This document shows, in pieces, positions 55,647 to 64,000 of a stretch of 64,000 nucleotides of DNA (position 1 is its first letter; each line of letters begins with the position of its first letter). Under the pieces are notes generated by a model. The model searched no databases and was not told where the DNA came from. It saw only the letters and a list, made by a program, of their open reading frames with translations. The DNA comes from Bacteroidetes bacterium MED-G13. GTDB lineage: Bacteria > Bacteroidota > Bacteroidia > Flavobacteriales > Flavobacteriaceae. The translations under genes were made by a program, and so were the position numbers. The stretch lies in the NCBI GenBank assembly GCA_002457735.1, contig NTKO01000002.1, positions 1 to 64,000 of the forward strand, read 5' to 3'.

Positions 55647-57899
55647 ATTCTCTTTTTTTATAAGATTTAATGCTGATCCCTCATCATACCACTTAATTTG
55701 TGACTGGTTGTACGTATGATTTAAATTAACAATATCAATTGTACCATCTGAGTGCTTAAGTTCAATAGTTAATTGTTTTGAAGGAAAAAATTTATCAAGG
55801 TCTAAAAAACTTATAAGATCTTCTTCTTGAACCAGGTCATAGTCAGATTCATTTTGAAAAGTTAGCGCTAACATTCCTTGTTTTTTTAAATTTGTTTCGT
55901 GAATTCTAGCAAAAGATTTTACAATAACAGCACAAACTCCAAGATGTCTTGGCTCCATAGCAGCATGTTCTCTTGATGATCCTTCACCATAATTATGATC
56001 TCCAACAACAATTGTTCTGATATTATTTGCTTTGTAATCTCTTTGAGTATCAGGAACACCACCATAATCACCAGTAAGGTGATTTTTAATGAAATTAGTT
56101 TTCATATTAAAACTATTAACTGCTCCAATTAAACAATTATTAGAAATATTATCTAAATGACCTCGATATCTTAACCAAGGACCAGCCATTGATATGTGAT
56201 CCGTTGTACATTTCCCGTGAGCTTTAATAAGTAGTCTAGCATCATTAATTTTTCTACCAACTGGTTTAAAAGGGTCTAATAATTGTAATCTGTCAGATTT
56301 TGGATTTACTGAAATATTTACGTCATTACCATCATCTTTTGGCTCAATATAGCCTGAATCCTTACAATCAAAACCGTTAGATGGAAGCTCTACTCCTACA
56401 GGTGGATCTAAAGTTACCTCTTGACCATTTTGATTTGTTAGAGTATCCTTTGTTGGGTCAAAATCTAATTTGCCAGCTATTGCTATCGCAGCTACAATTT
56501 CTGGAGATCCAACAAATGCATGAGTATTTGGATTTCCGTCTGCTCTTTTTGAAAAATTTCTGTTAAATGAATGAACAATAGTGTTTTTTTCTTGACCCTT
56601 TAAATCACTTCGATCCCATTGGCCAATACAAGGACCACATGCATTTGTAAAAATAGTTGCATTTAGGTCTTCAAAAATTTTAAGAATACCATCTCTCTCA
56701 GCGGTATATCTAACCTGCTCAGAACCAGGGTTTATTCCAAAATCAGATTTTGTAATTAATTTTTTTTCAATGGCCTGTTTCGCAATTGATGCAGCTCTTG
56801 TTAAATCCTCGTAAGAGGAATTCGTACAAGAACCTATCAGCCCCCAATCAACTTTTAATGGCCAATTATTTTCTCTTGCCTTGTCTCCAATCTCAGAAAC
56901 TGGAGTAGCTAAATCAGGTGTAAAAGGACCGTTGAGGTGTGGTTTGAGATTAGTAAGATTAATTTCAATTACCTGATCAAAATATTTATTGGGAGAATCA
57001 TAAACTTCTGAATCAGCAGTCAAATATTCTTTTATTTTATTTGCTTCATGCGCAACATCAATACGGCCAGTTGCTTTAAGATATCTTTCCATAGATTCAT
57101 CATATCCAAAAGTAGATGTGGTCGCGCCCACCTCTGCACCCATATTACATATGGTTCCTTTACCTGTGCAAGAAAGTGCTTTGGCTCCAGGACCAAAATA
57201 CTCAATTATACAACCTGTACCCCCTTTGACGGTAAGAATACCTGCAACTTTTAATATAACATCTTTTGCAGATGTCCATCCGTTTAATTCACCTGTTAAC
57301 TTAACCCCTATAATTTTGGGAAATTTTAATTCCCATGGCATACCTGCCATAACATCAACAGCATCAGCGCCTCCTACTCCAATTGCTATCATTCCCAATC
57401 CACCAGCATTTACTGTATGAGAATCGGTTCCAATCATCATTCCACCAGGAAAAGCATAGTTTTCTAAAACTACCTGATGTATTATACCAGCACCTGGTTT
57501 CCAAAAACCAATACCATACTTATTGGATACATCTTTCAAAAAATCAAATACTTCACTACTAACTTTATTTGCATGTTGTAAATCTTTTTTTGCTCCGATT
57601 TTTGCTTGAATTAAGTGATCACAGTGAACAGTAGTAGGTACAGCTACTCTGGGCTTACCAGCCTGCATAAACTGAAGCAAAGCCATCTGAGCAGTAGCAT
57701 CTTGACAAGCGATTCTGTCAGGCTTAAAATCAACGTAATCAACTGATCTTTTAAATTCAACTATTTGGTTACTCCACAGGTGAGAATACAAAATTTTCTC
57801 AGAAAGTGTAAGTGGCTTTTCTATTAACTTTTTAGCTTCATCAACTTTCTTTACAATTCTTGAATAAACTTCTTTTATTACATTAAAATCAAAAGCCAT
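55641..57899 (-). CDS. acn: Aconitate hydratase
   Basis: A 752-residue aconitase of the mitochondrial-like type. The 4Fe-4S cysteines are in [11 protein letters not shown] and [10 protein letters not shown]; other marks are [26 protein letters not shown] and [12 protein letters not shown]. It converts citrate to isocitrate, feeding the monomeric IDH encoded at 18081. A -7 box lies 31 bp upstream. Confidence 0.97.
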   Translation of the reverse strand: MAFDFNVIKEVYSRIVKKVDEAKKLIEKPLTLSEKILYSHLWSNQIVEFKRSVDYVDFKPDRIACQDATAQMALLQFMQAGKPRVAVPTTVHCDHLIQAKIGAKKDLQHANKVSSEVFDFLKDVSNKYGIGFWKPGAGIIHQVVLENYAFPGGMMIGTDSHTVNAGGLGMIAIGVGGADAVDVMAGMPWELKFPKIIGVKLTGELNGWTSAKDVILKVAGILTVKGGTGCIIEYFGPGAKALSCTGKGTICNMGAEVGATTSTFGYDESMERYLKATGRIDVAHEANKIKEYLTADSEVYDSPNKYFDQVIEINLTNLKPHLNGPFTPDLATPVSEIGDKARENNWPLKVDWGLIGSCTNSSYEDLTRAASIAKQAIEKKLITKSDFGINPGSEQVRYTAERDGILKIFEDLNATIFTNACGPCIGQWDRSDLKGQEKNTIVHSFNRNFSKRADGNPNTHAFVGSPEIVAAIAIAGKLDFDPTKDTLTNQNGQEVTLDPPVGVELPSNGFDCKDSGYIEPKDDGNDVNISVNPKSDRLQLLDPFKPVGRKINDARLLIKAHGKCTTDHISMAGPWLRYRGHLDNISNNCLIGAVNSFNMKTNFIKNHLTGDYGGVPDTQRDYKANNIRTIVVGDHNYGEGSSREHAAMEPRHLGVCAVIVKSFARIHETNLKKQGMLALTFQNESDYDLVQEEDLISFLDLDKFFPSKQLTIELKHSDGTIDIVNLNHTYNQSQIKWYDEGSALNLIKKENL

Positions 57900-57929
57900 T
57901 TATTATTACTTTAGGTTAGTTAACTATGA

Positions 57930-57937
57930 CAAAATTA
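57930..57937 (-). promoter_or_regulatory. Promoter -7 box of acn
   Basis: Minus-strand TAATTTTG matches TAnnTTTG, 31 bp before the acn ATG. No -33 TTG is seen. Confidence 0.45.
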
Positions 57938-57972
57938 AAAAAATTTGAGCAGTAAAATTGAAAAAATAAGTG

Positions 57973-59337
57973 CTAATTCTTTAGCCAATTACTAAAAAAT
58001 TCACAATCCTTAAAATCATTACTTATCTTAATATATGTGTCATTTATTTTTTTTGCTTGCCAATTTTCAATCTCTTTTAGTTGTTTATTCTGGAGAGCCA
58101 GTTTTTGGATCTTTATATAATCTTTAGAAAAATCGGCAACATGCTCATCATATCGATTAGAAACAGTTAAAATTTTGAATTTAATTCTATTTATTCTGTC
58201 TTCATCTTGAAATACTGAGCTAATCTCTCTTTCTTTTAAATTTGCAATCTGAGAATATAATTCAGGATCCATTTTAGTTAATTCAAAACTATAATCTTGG
58301 GTCTCTGGATTAATCAGCAAACCCCCATCATTTTTTGTTTCAACTTCATCACTAGCCTCTCTTGCTGCGTCAGAAAAGGATATTTCATCCGTTAAAATCT
58401 TTTCTCTTATTGAATTTATTCTTTCTTTGGCTTGATCTATCTCCTTTTTACTGATTTCAGGTCTTAATAAAATATGTCTAACATCGTATTCCTGACCTCT
58501 AATTTTTTCTAAAAAAATGATATGATAGCCTGCTTCTGTTTCGAAGGGGTCTGAAATTTCTCCTTCAGAAAGAGAAAATGCAACTTCATTGAATTCACGC
58601 ATCATTTGAGATGTTTTTCTATTAATTGAATACTTACCACCCTTACCTCTAGATCCTGGATCTTGACTATATAAAACGGCTTTAGAGATAAAGCTTGCCC
58701 CATTATCAATTACATCAGCCTTAAACTCTTCTAATTTACTTATTACTTTATCTTTTTCTTTTTGAGATACTTTTGGATATACCACAATTTGAGACACTCT
58801 AAGCTCGGTTCCAAATACAGGCCTCTCATTCTTTGGAATTAAATTAAAAAACTGTCTGACTTCTTCGGGTGTTATTTCTATTTCATCAATGATTGATTGT
58901 TGCATTCTCTTTGAGAGCTCAGCACTTCTATTTAATTCAATCATTTCCGACCTCAAATCTTGTTCTGAATCTTTTTTATAATAATCTAATAATTTCTCCA
59001 TTGAACCGATTTGATTTGCAATAGCGTTTATTTGTTGATCAACAAAGGAATTTATTTCCTGCTGATCAACTTCAATACTGTCTTGGATGGCGTGGTGCTG
59101 ATACAACTTATCTTCTAAAAGCTTTCCAAAGACCTGACACTCATTAATATTATCCATTGAAATTCCAGAAACTTTCAGCTGAGTATATTGTTTTTGGATA
59201 TCGGATGATAAAATTAAAAAATCTCCTACCACCGCAGCTACTCCATCAATTTTTTCTCTTTGTTGGGCCTCTAGGGAGAAAGAAGAGACTATAAATAAAA
59301 GAAATATTGTTAATAAATTAAAAAATCTCAAGTTCAT
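57973..59337 (-). CDS. SurA-like periplasmic peptidyl-prolyl isomerase
   Basis: From the ATG at 59337 the protein has 454 residues: a signal peptide (NLRFFNLLTIFLLFIVSSFSLEAQ), a SurA-type N-domain, and two parvulin-like regions (LRVSQIVVYPK to EAGYHIIFLEKI, and VRHILLRPEI to ETQDYSFEL). It probably escorts outer-membrane proteins to BAM. The track starts five codons earlier; the shorter start gives a better signal peptide. It overlaps the upstream gene by 20 bp. Confidence 0.88.
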   Translation of the reverse strand: MNLRFFNLLTIFLLFIVSSFSLEAQQREKIDGVAAVVGDFLILSSDIQKQYTQLKVSGISMDNINECQVFGKLLEDKLYQHHAIQDSIEVDQQEINSFVDQQINAIANQIGSMEKLLDYYKKDSEQDLRSEMIELNRSAELSKRMQQSIIDEIEITPEEVRQFFNLIPKNERPVFGTELRVSQIVVYPKVSQKEKDKVISKLEEFKADVIDNGASFISKAVLYSQDPGSRGKGGKYSINRKTSQMMREFNEVAFSLSEGEISDPFETEAGYHIIFLEKIRGQEYDVRHILLRPEISKKEIDQAKERINSIREKILTDEISFSDAAREASDEVETKNDGGLLINPETQDYSFELTKMDPELYSQIANLKEREISSVFQDEDRINRIKFKILTVSNRYDEHVADFSKDYIKIQKLALQNKQLKEIENWQAKKINDTYIKISNDFKDCEFFSNWLKN

Positions 59338-60154
59338 TATTTTGTATTGCATTTTTTATAAGATCAGCTTTAATCAATTGTGTTAATTTTTTTTTTCTCT
59401 GATTAATTGACATGTATTCAAGAGTTGGAAAAACATAATCAACTGGTGAATAACTGCCAATTTTTTTGAAGTCAAGAACTTTAATTATATATAAATTTAA
59501 AGAATCTTTACTTTGTAAAAAAGAATAATTTTTTAAAGATTTTAATTTTTGTTTGTTTAAAAATGAAAATATTTTTTTTAAATCCTTTTCAGCTATCCAA
59601 CTTTTTGTATCATATGAATAATCTATAAACCTGTAGGAAATTGAATCAAGAAATTTCTGATTATTTTTAAAATTTCTTAGTTTGTTTCTCACATCACCAA
59701 TATCAGAAAAATCTTTTGGTACTTTCAAATATGCAAGTTTAAATATATTATCTTTTAATTTAAACAAGTCAATGTTTTTTTTATACAAGTTTTCAATTTC
59801 AGTTGTATCAATTTCTAAATTAATTGAAGAATTTATTAAAGCATCTAAATATGCTGTTGAATATAACTCAGATTTATAATTTTTAACCAGTTTTTCTAAA
59901 GAATTAAGATCTTGTATAGTAAGATTTAATTTTGCTTTTTCGATAAGAATCTTGTTTACAGCCCATTCATTAATAAGTTTATTAATGATTATTATTGAAT
60001 CTTTATAGTTGGTCTTATTAAATAATTCAGTTAGTTGGCTTTTCTTAAGAATTTGATCCTTAAACTTTGCAATGTTTTGTGAATTATCTTCATTGAAATC
60101 ACTACATGAAAATAAAACTAAAACTAAATAAATATTAAATTTTATCTTTAACAA
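59318..60154 (-). CDS. SurA-like lipoprotein, PPIase cluster
   Basis: A 278-residue protein with a short lipoprotein signal (lipobox LFSC). It resembles the SurA/PrsA chaperone N-domain (helical, KSQLTELFNKT, LINEWAVNKILIEKA) followed by a weakly conserved parvulin-like part; key parvulin motifs are poor, so isomerase activity is doubtful. The start is TTG at 60154, as no ATG exists near the signal. It lies between two prolyl isomerase genes, probably forming a periplasmic chaperone operon. Confidence 0.7.
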   Translation of the reverse strand: MLKIKFNIYLVLVLFSCSDFNEDNSQNIAKFKDQILKKSQLTELFNKTNYKDSIIIINKLINEWAVNKILIEKAKLNLTIQDLNSLEKLVKNYKSELYSTAYLDALINSSINLEIDTTEIENLYKKNIDLFKLKDNIFKLAYLKVPKDFSDIGDVRNKLRNFKNNQKFLDSISYRFIDYSYDTKSWIAEKDLKKIFSFLNKQKLKSLKNYSFLQSKDSLNLYIIKVLDFKKIGSYSPVDYVFPTLEYMSINQRKKKLTQLIKADLIKNAIQNNELEIF

Positions 60155-60160
60155 CTAATT

Positions 60161-61795
60161 TTATTTATACATTTTTTTTAATCTTCTCATAGCTTTTGAA
60201 TAAAGAACAATAGAATTTGTTTTTCTTAAATTTTCAATCCAATTATTTTCCACTTTTTTTTGATAATCGGCAATTATTTTACCTCTATTGGTTTCAAAGG
60301 AATCGTATTTATCAATATTTTTGATATAGTATTCTCTAAGTACAATTGAATCTTTTTCACCAATTGACCAAACTTTTTCTTGCATAATATTAAACATCAG
60401 CAGTCCTTCTCTGTACTCTGTTAAAATATTATTATATTCACTATTTTCTCTTTCTAAATCTTTCTTGTATTCTTCAAGTAATATATCTCTATAAAATCTT
60501 GAAAAAAGGTTATTTGCTACTTGTTCAAAATCTTTACTTGAAATGAAACTTTGATTTTTTTCAACATACTGAAGAAAATCTTTTTTAAATATAGTTTTCT
60601 GATTTATTACAAATAATGGTTCGTGAAATTTGAGATCATTGTAATTTATCTTCCACTTATTTTTAGTTATTGAGTCGTTTAATAATGGAATAATAAATTT
60701 ATAATCAATGTTCTCCGTTGATAAATTATATTTATCATCTAAAAATTGATTAAAAGAATTAGATATATATTCATTTCTTGCACCTCTTCTTATCTTACTT
60801 AGAATAGATGGTTTTAATTCGTCAAAACTTTTAATTTCATTTCTTGATAATAACTTTATGATATGCCAGCCAAACTTGGTTTCAATGGGATTAGAAATGT
60901 CTCCAATATTCTTTAAAGAAAATGCAGCGTTTTCAAAAGGAATTGAGTTTATTTGACCAGATGAAAATTTATTTAGCACACCACCTCTTGCAGCAGACCT
61001 TTTATCTTGAGAATATAATTTAGCCATTGATTCGAAAGATGAACCTTTATTTATTGAATCGAGTATTTTGGTAATTTTTTCTTTTGAGTTTGAGCTTTTT
61101 TTATAAATCATGATATGGGCTACTGAAATCTCTCCCAAAGATTCTCTTTTATCAGTTACTTTTAAGATATGAAAACCAAATTTAGTTTTGAAAGGCCTTG
61201 AAACTTTACCAACCTCAGTATTATATGCAATATTTTCAAATTCATATATCATTTTGAATGCTGAAAAGTAACCAAGATCTTCAATAATTAACTGTTTATC
61301 AGAATTATGTTCCTTATTAAATATTTCAATATTTTTTTCCAAAAAGGGTAGTCGTAAATTTGATAATCTGTTGTAAATTTCAGAGGAATCATTGGTTTGA
61401 TCATTATTTCTGATTAAAATATGTGAAACTTGAACTTCATTTCTGGTTCTCTCATAGGCCTCTTCTACTAATCTTTCTTGTGACTCGCTATCAGTCAAAT
61501 AACCCTTTAATAATTGATTTTTATATTTTTTATATTCTTTTTGATAATCTTCATTTTTGTCATACCCCAAATCATAAGCTTCTGCTAACTTTAGTTTATA
61601 ATTAATGAAAAGTTCTAAATAACTCATATAATCATTTTCCTTACTATCTTCAACTAAATCAATATTCTTGTTGTAAACTCTATTAAATTCACCTAGTGTG
61701 GTTTCAATATCATTTATTTTAAATAAAACTAAATCTTTTTCATTTTGTGAATAAAAAATTGAAGTAAATAAAAGAAAAACTAAAAGTCTTTTCAT
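60161..61795 (-). CDS. Periplasmic peptidyl-prolyl isomerase with two parvulin domains
   Basis: The 544-residue protein has a signal peptide (KRLLVFLLFTSIFYSQ), an N-domain, and two tandem parvulin domains: VQVSHILIRNN to FGFHILKVTDKR, and ISVAHIMIYKK to FGWHIIKLLSRNE. The rest (about residues 350-544) is a helical region without recognised domain. It heads the three-gene chaperone group after guaB and likely serves outer-membrane protein folding. Confidence 0.88.
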   Translation of the reverse strand: MKRLLVFLLFTSIFYSQNEKDLVLFKINDIETTLGEFNRVYNKNIDLVEDSKENDYMSYLELFINYKLKLAEAYDLGYDKNEDYQKEYKKYKNQLLKGYLTDSESQERLVEEAYERTRNEVQVSHILIRNNDQTNDSSEIYNRLSNLRLPFLEKNIEIFNKEHNSDKQLIIEDLGYFSAFKMIYEFENIAYNTEVGKVSRPFKTKFGFHILKVTDKRESLGEISVAHIMIYKKSSNSKEKITKILDSINKGSSFESMAKLYSQDKRSAARGGVLNKFSSGQINSIPFENAAFSLKNIGDISNPIETKFGWHIIKLLSRNEIKSFDELKPSILSKIRRGARNEYISNSFNQFLDDKYNLSTENIDYKFIIPLLNDSITKNKWKINYNDLKFHEPLFVINQKTIFKKDFLQYVEKNQSFISSKDFEQVANNLFSRFYRDILLEEYKKDLERENSEYNNILTEYREGLLMFNIMQEKVWSIGEKDSIVLREYYIKNIDKYDSFETNRGKIIADYQKKVENNWIENLRKTNSIVLYSKAMRRLKKMYK

Positions 61796-61809
61796 AATTA
61801 AAGTAATTT

Positions 61810-63279
61810 TTATCTAGAATAATTTGGAGCTTCTTTTGTTATTTTGACTCCATGTGGATGACTCTCAATTATTCCTGAGTTTGTAATCCTTACAAATTTA
61901 GATTTTGTTTGAAGCTGTGAAATATTTTTACAGCCACAATATCCCATACCGGCTTGAAGTCCACCTATAAATTGGTTAATACTTTCTACCAAATCACCTT
62001 TATATGGAACTCTTCCCACAATACCCTCGGGAACCAGCTTCTTAATATCATTTTGAAGGTCTTGAAAATACCTATCTTTACTACCCTTTTTCATAGCTTC
62101 AATTGAGCCCATTCCTCTGTAGGATTTAAATTTTCTACCTTCATAAATTATTGTTTCACCGGGTGATTCTTTTGTGCCTGCAAGCATTGAACCTAACATA
62201 ACGCAAGATGCACCTGCAGCAATAGCTTTAACTATGTCTCCTGTATATTTAACCCCTCCATCAGCTATTACTGGAATTTTATTTTTTACTGCGCTGCAAA
62301 CATCCATTATAGCTGATAATTGTGGCACTCCTACTCCAGCAACAACTCTTGTTGTACAAATTGAACCAGGACCAATTCCTACTTTTATTCCATCTGCTCC
62401 GTTTTTTATTAAAAAACTAGCTGCTGCTGCAGTTGCTACATTACCTACAACAATATCTGTTTCGGGATATATTTTTTTTAATTCTTTTAAAAGATCAACA
62501 ACTCTTTTTGTATGACCGTGAGCTGTATCAATTACAATTGCATCAACACCTGAGCTAATTAATGCTTTAGCTCTCTCTGTTGAGTTTGAAGTTACACCAA
62601 TTGCAGCAGCAACCATTAGCCTGCCATACTTATCTTTGTTGGCAATTGGCTTTAGCTTTAGCTTTGTAATATCACTAAAGGTAATTAAACCAACTAATTT
62701 ATTCGTTTTTGTTACAACAGGTAATTTCTCAATTTTATTCTCTTGGAGAATGATTTCTGCTTCTTGAAGTGATGTTCCTTGACCAACAGTGATTAATTTT
62801 TTTTGGGTCATGACTTCTGTTATTTTTCTGTCGTATCTTTTTTCAAATCTTAAATCTCTGTTCGTTACAATACCATTTAAGTACCCGTCAGAATCAATGA
62901 TAGGAATACCCCCAATTCTATTTTCTTTCATGCTTTTTTTTGCATCTTCGACTGTCGAGGTAAGAGGAAGAGTGACAGGATCTATTATCATACCACTTTC
63001 AGCACGTTTTACTCTTCTAATTTTTTCAGCTTGCTTTTTAATGGACATATTCTTATGAATAACTCCAATTCCACCCTCCTGAGCGATTGAAATCGCCATT
63101 CTACTTTCGGTTACGGTATCCATTGCTGCTGAAATAATTGGAATATTCAAAGGGATATTTCGTGAAAACATTGATTTTATGTTTGCCTCATGTGGAATTA
63201 TCTCAGAATAATCAGGAATCAGTAAAACATCATCATATGTTAATGATTCAGAAAGTATTTTTTTTGAAGTTTTACTCAT
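61810..63279 (-). CDS. guaB: IMP dehydrogenase GuaB
   Basis: A 489-residue enzyme of guanine synthesis. The TIM barrel starts [15 protein letters not shown], is interrupted by two CBS domains (about residues 95-210), and holds the catalytic Cys loop [15 protein letters not shown]. The C-terminal part has [11 protein letters not shown]. It is 14 bp upstream of the PPIase genes. Confidence 0.97.
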   Translation of the reverse strand: MSKTSKKILSESLTYDDVLLIPDYSEIIPHEANIKSMFSRNIPLNIPIISAAMDTVTESRMAISIAQEGGIGVIHKNMSIKKQAEKIRRVKRAESGMIIDPVTLPLTSTVEDAKKSMKENRIGGIPIIDSDGYLNGIVTNRDLRFEKRYDRKITEVMTQKKLITVGQGTSLQEAEIILQENKIEKLPVVTKTNKLVGLITFSDITKLKLKPIANKDKYGRLMVAAAIGVTSNSTERAKALISSGVDAIVIDTAHGHTKRVVDLLKELKKIYPETDIVVGNVATAAAASFLIKNGADGIKVGIGPGSICTTRVVAGVGVPQLSAIMDVCSAVKNKIPVIADGGVKYTGDIVKAIAAGASCVMLGSMLAGTKESPGETIIYEGRKFKSYRGMGSIEAMKKGSKDRYFQDLQNDIKKLVPEGIVGRVPYKGDLVESINQFIGGLQAGMGYCGCKNISQLQTKSKFVRITNSGIIESHPHGVKITKEAPNYSR

Positions 63280-63367
63280 GCAACTATGAAATTAATTGCA
63301 TGCAAATATAAGATTTAATAGTAAACTTTTACATTTAATAGATATAAATTATCGCAAATAAATATTA

Positions 63368-63991
63368 TCAAACAAATAATATTAATAGTGCGATTAAAAA
63401 TAGAATAACTGGACTTAAGTAACTTTTTATTGAAGTAAAGAGGTAATTTGATTCTAAATACATAGAAATATACTTTGATATAAAAATTATTATTGAAAAA
63501 ACAACAAATGTTGAAATAATAAAAATTAAGCCCAGAATTAGTATTTGTAAATTAAAACTTATCTCGTTTGAAAAGATGAAATTCGGAAAAAAAATACTAA
63601 AGAATAAAAATACCTTGGGGTTTAAAACATTCATTAAAAAACCAGTTTTATAAAAATTTATTTTTTGATTTTTTTTTAAACCTTCCTTGTTGTCAATATT
63701 TTTGAATAGTAGTTTGATTGAAAGAAAAATCAAGTAGACAAATCCAATAATTTTAATAAAATCTAAAACTAAGGGTACTTTATCAATTATTAAGTTTAAG
63801 CCAATAATCAACGCGAATGTATGAACTAAGCATCCAGAAATCAAACCAAATAAAAATAAAAAGCAATGTTTTTTCTTTTCGTTTAGACTTAATGAAAATA
63901 AAAATAAATTATCAGGACCTGGAGAAAAGGCCAAGGCAATACATGAAATAAAAAAAGACACTAATTTGAAATCTGTAACTATTAAATCCAA
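63368..63991 (-). CDS. LysE/RhtB-family exporter (5' end at window edge)
   Basis: A protein of at least 207 residues with about six membrane segments. It shows AFSPGPDNLFLF near the start and the later MNVLNPKVFLFF, typical of LysE/RhtB amino-acid exporters. The track's start is a TTG at 63991; the frame stays open to base 64000, so the true start may lie outside the window. Substrate unknown. Confidence 0.85.
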   Translation of the reverse strand: MDLIVTDFKLVSFFISCIALAFSPGPDNLFLFSLSLNEKKKHCFLFLFGLISGCLVHTFALIIGLNLIIDKVPLVLDFIKIIGFVYLIFLSIKLLFKNIDNKEGLKKNQKINFYKTGFLMNVLNPKVFLFFSIFFPNFIFSNEISFNLQILILGLIFIISTFVVFSIIIFISKYISMYLESNYLFTSIKSYLSPVILFLIALLILFV

Positions 63992-64000
63992 AAACTCAAA

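Noticed and set aside
56381-57420. Plus-strand ORFs inside acn
   Set aside because: Antisense shadows of a well-conserved aconitase; no family resemblance.

Overview
The window is a dense, very AT-rich stretch of bacterial chromosome from the Bacteroidota, most likely an uncultured marine member of the Flavobacteriaceae with a small, streamlined genome. Pointers are PorD (type IX secretion), the Bacteroidota form of omega, DUF6913 and DUF6095 proteins, split transketolase, split 5'-nucleotidase, the monomeric isocitrate dehydrogenase, TAnnTTTG promoter boxes, lack of Shine-Dalgarno sequences, and very short or negative gene spacing. There are no insertion sequences, prophages or CRISPR arrays.

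Layout. 1-4040 (minus): recN (cut by the edge), porD, coaBC, omega, bamD. 4092-10692: DUF6913, a two-gene 5'-nucleotidase, ligA, prmC, ribD, a thioesterase. 10894-17492: dnaA, an RsmI-like methyltransferase, mltG, dapF, a DegP protease, trmD, rplS. 17590-18007: an unassigned structured RNA with a terminator. 18081-24455 (plus): icd, murQ, DUF6095, thrS-infC-rpmI-rplT. 24459-30132 (minus): dnaB, accA, a DMT permease, lptG, tgt. 30253-34239: split transketolase, an FKBP-like lipoprotein, a phosphoribosyltransferase, aroK, tRNA-Lys. 34315-36915: a DCC-family protein and a FecA-like TonB receptor. 37166-46999 (plus): a complete haem operon hemA-hemCD-hemB-hemL-hemE-hemN-hemH-hemG. 46979-50525 (minus): a ferric-iron ABC importer. 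50700-55646 (plus): an AraC regulator, tRNA-Leu and crtI-crtB-crtZ-crtY for zeaxanthin-type carotenoids. 55641-64000 (minus): aconitase, three periplasmic prolyl isomerases, guaB and a LysE-type exporter.

The central 16 kb (34.7-50.5 kb) reads as an iron and haem block: the TonB receptor brings iron across the outer membrane, the ABC importer across the inner membrane, and the haem operon uses it. The receptor and importer genes share an identical-arm 19-bp palindrome (ATTTAGA-N5-TCTAAAT), probably a DtxR/IdeR-type iron operator.

Most unusual observations: (i) four genes (infC, an RsmI-like methyltransferase, murQ, crtY) have no in-frame ATG, GTG or TTG where homology demands a start, and seem to begin at ATA, ATT or ATC; (ii) a roughly 418-nt structured RNA between rplS and icd matches none of the common RNAs I know; (iii) hemA carries a one-base frameshift near codon 15; (iv) many convergent genes overlap at their 3' ends with no terminator. 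Calls come from reading the sequence and remembered family features; no database search was run.
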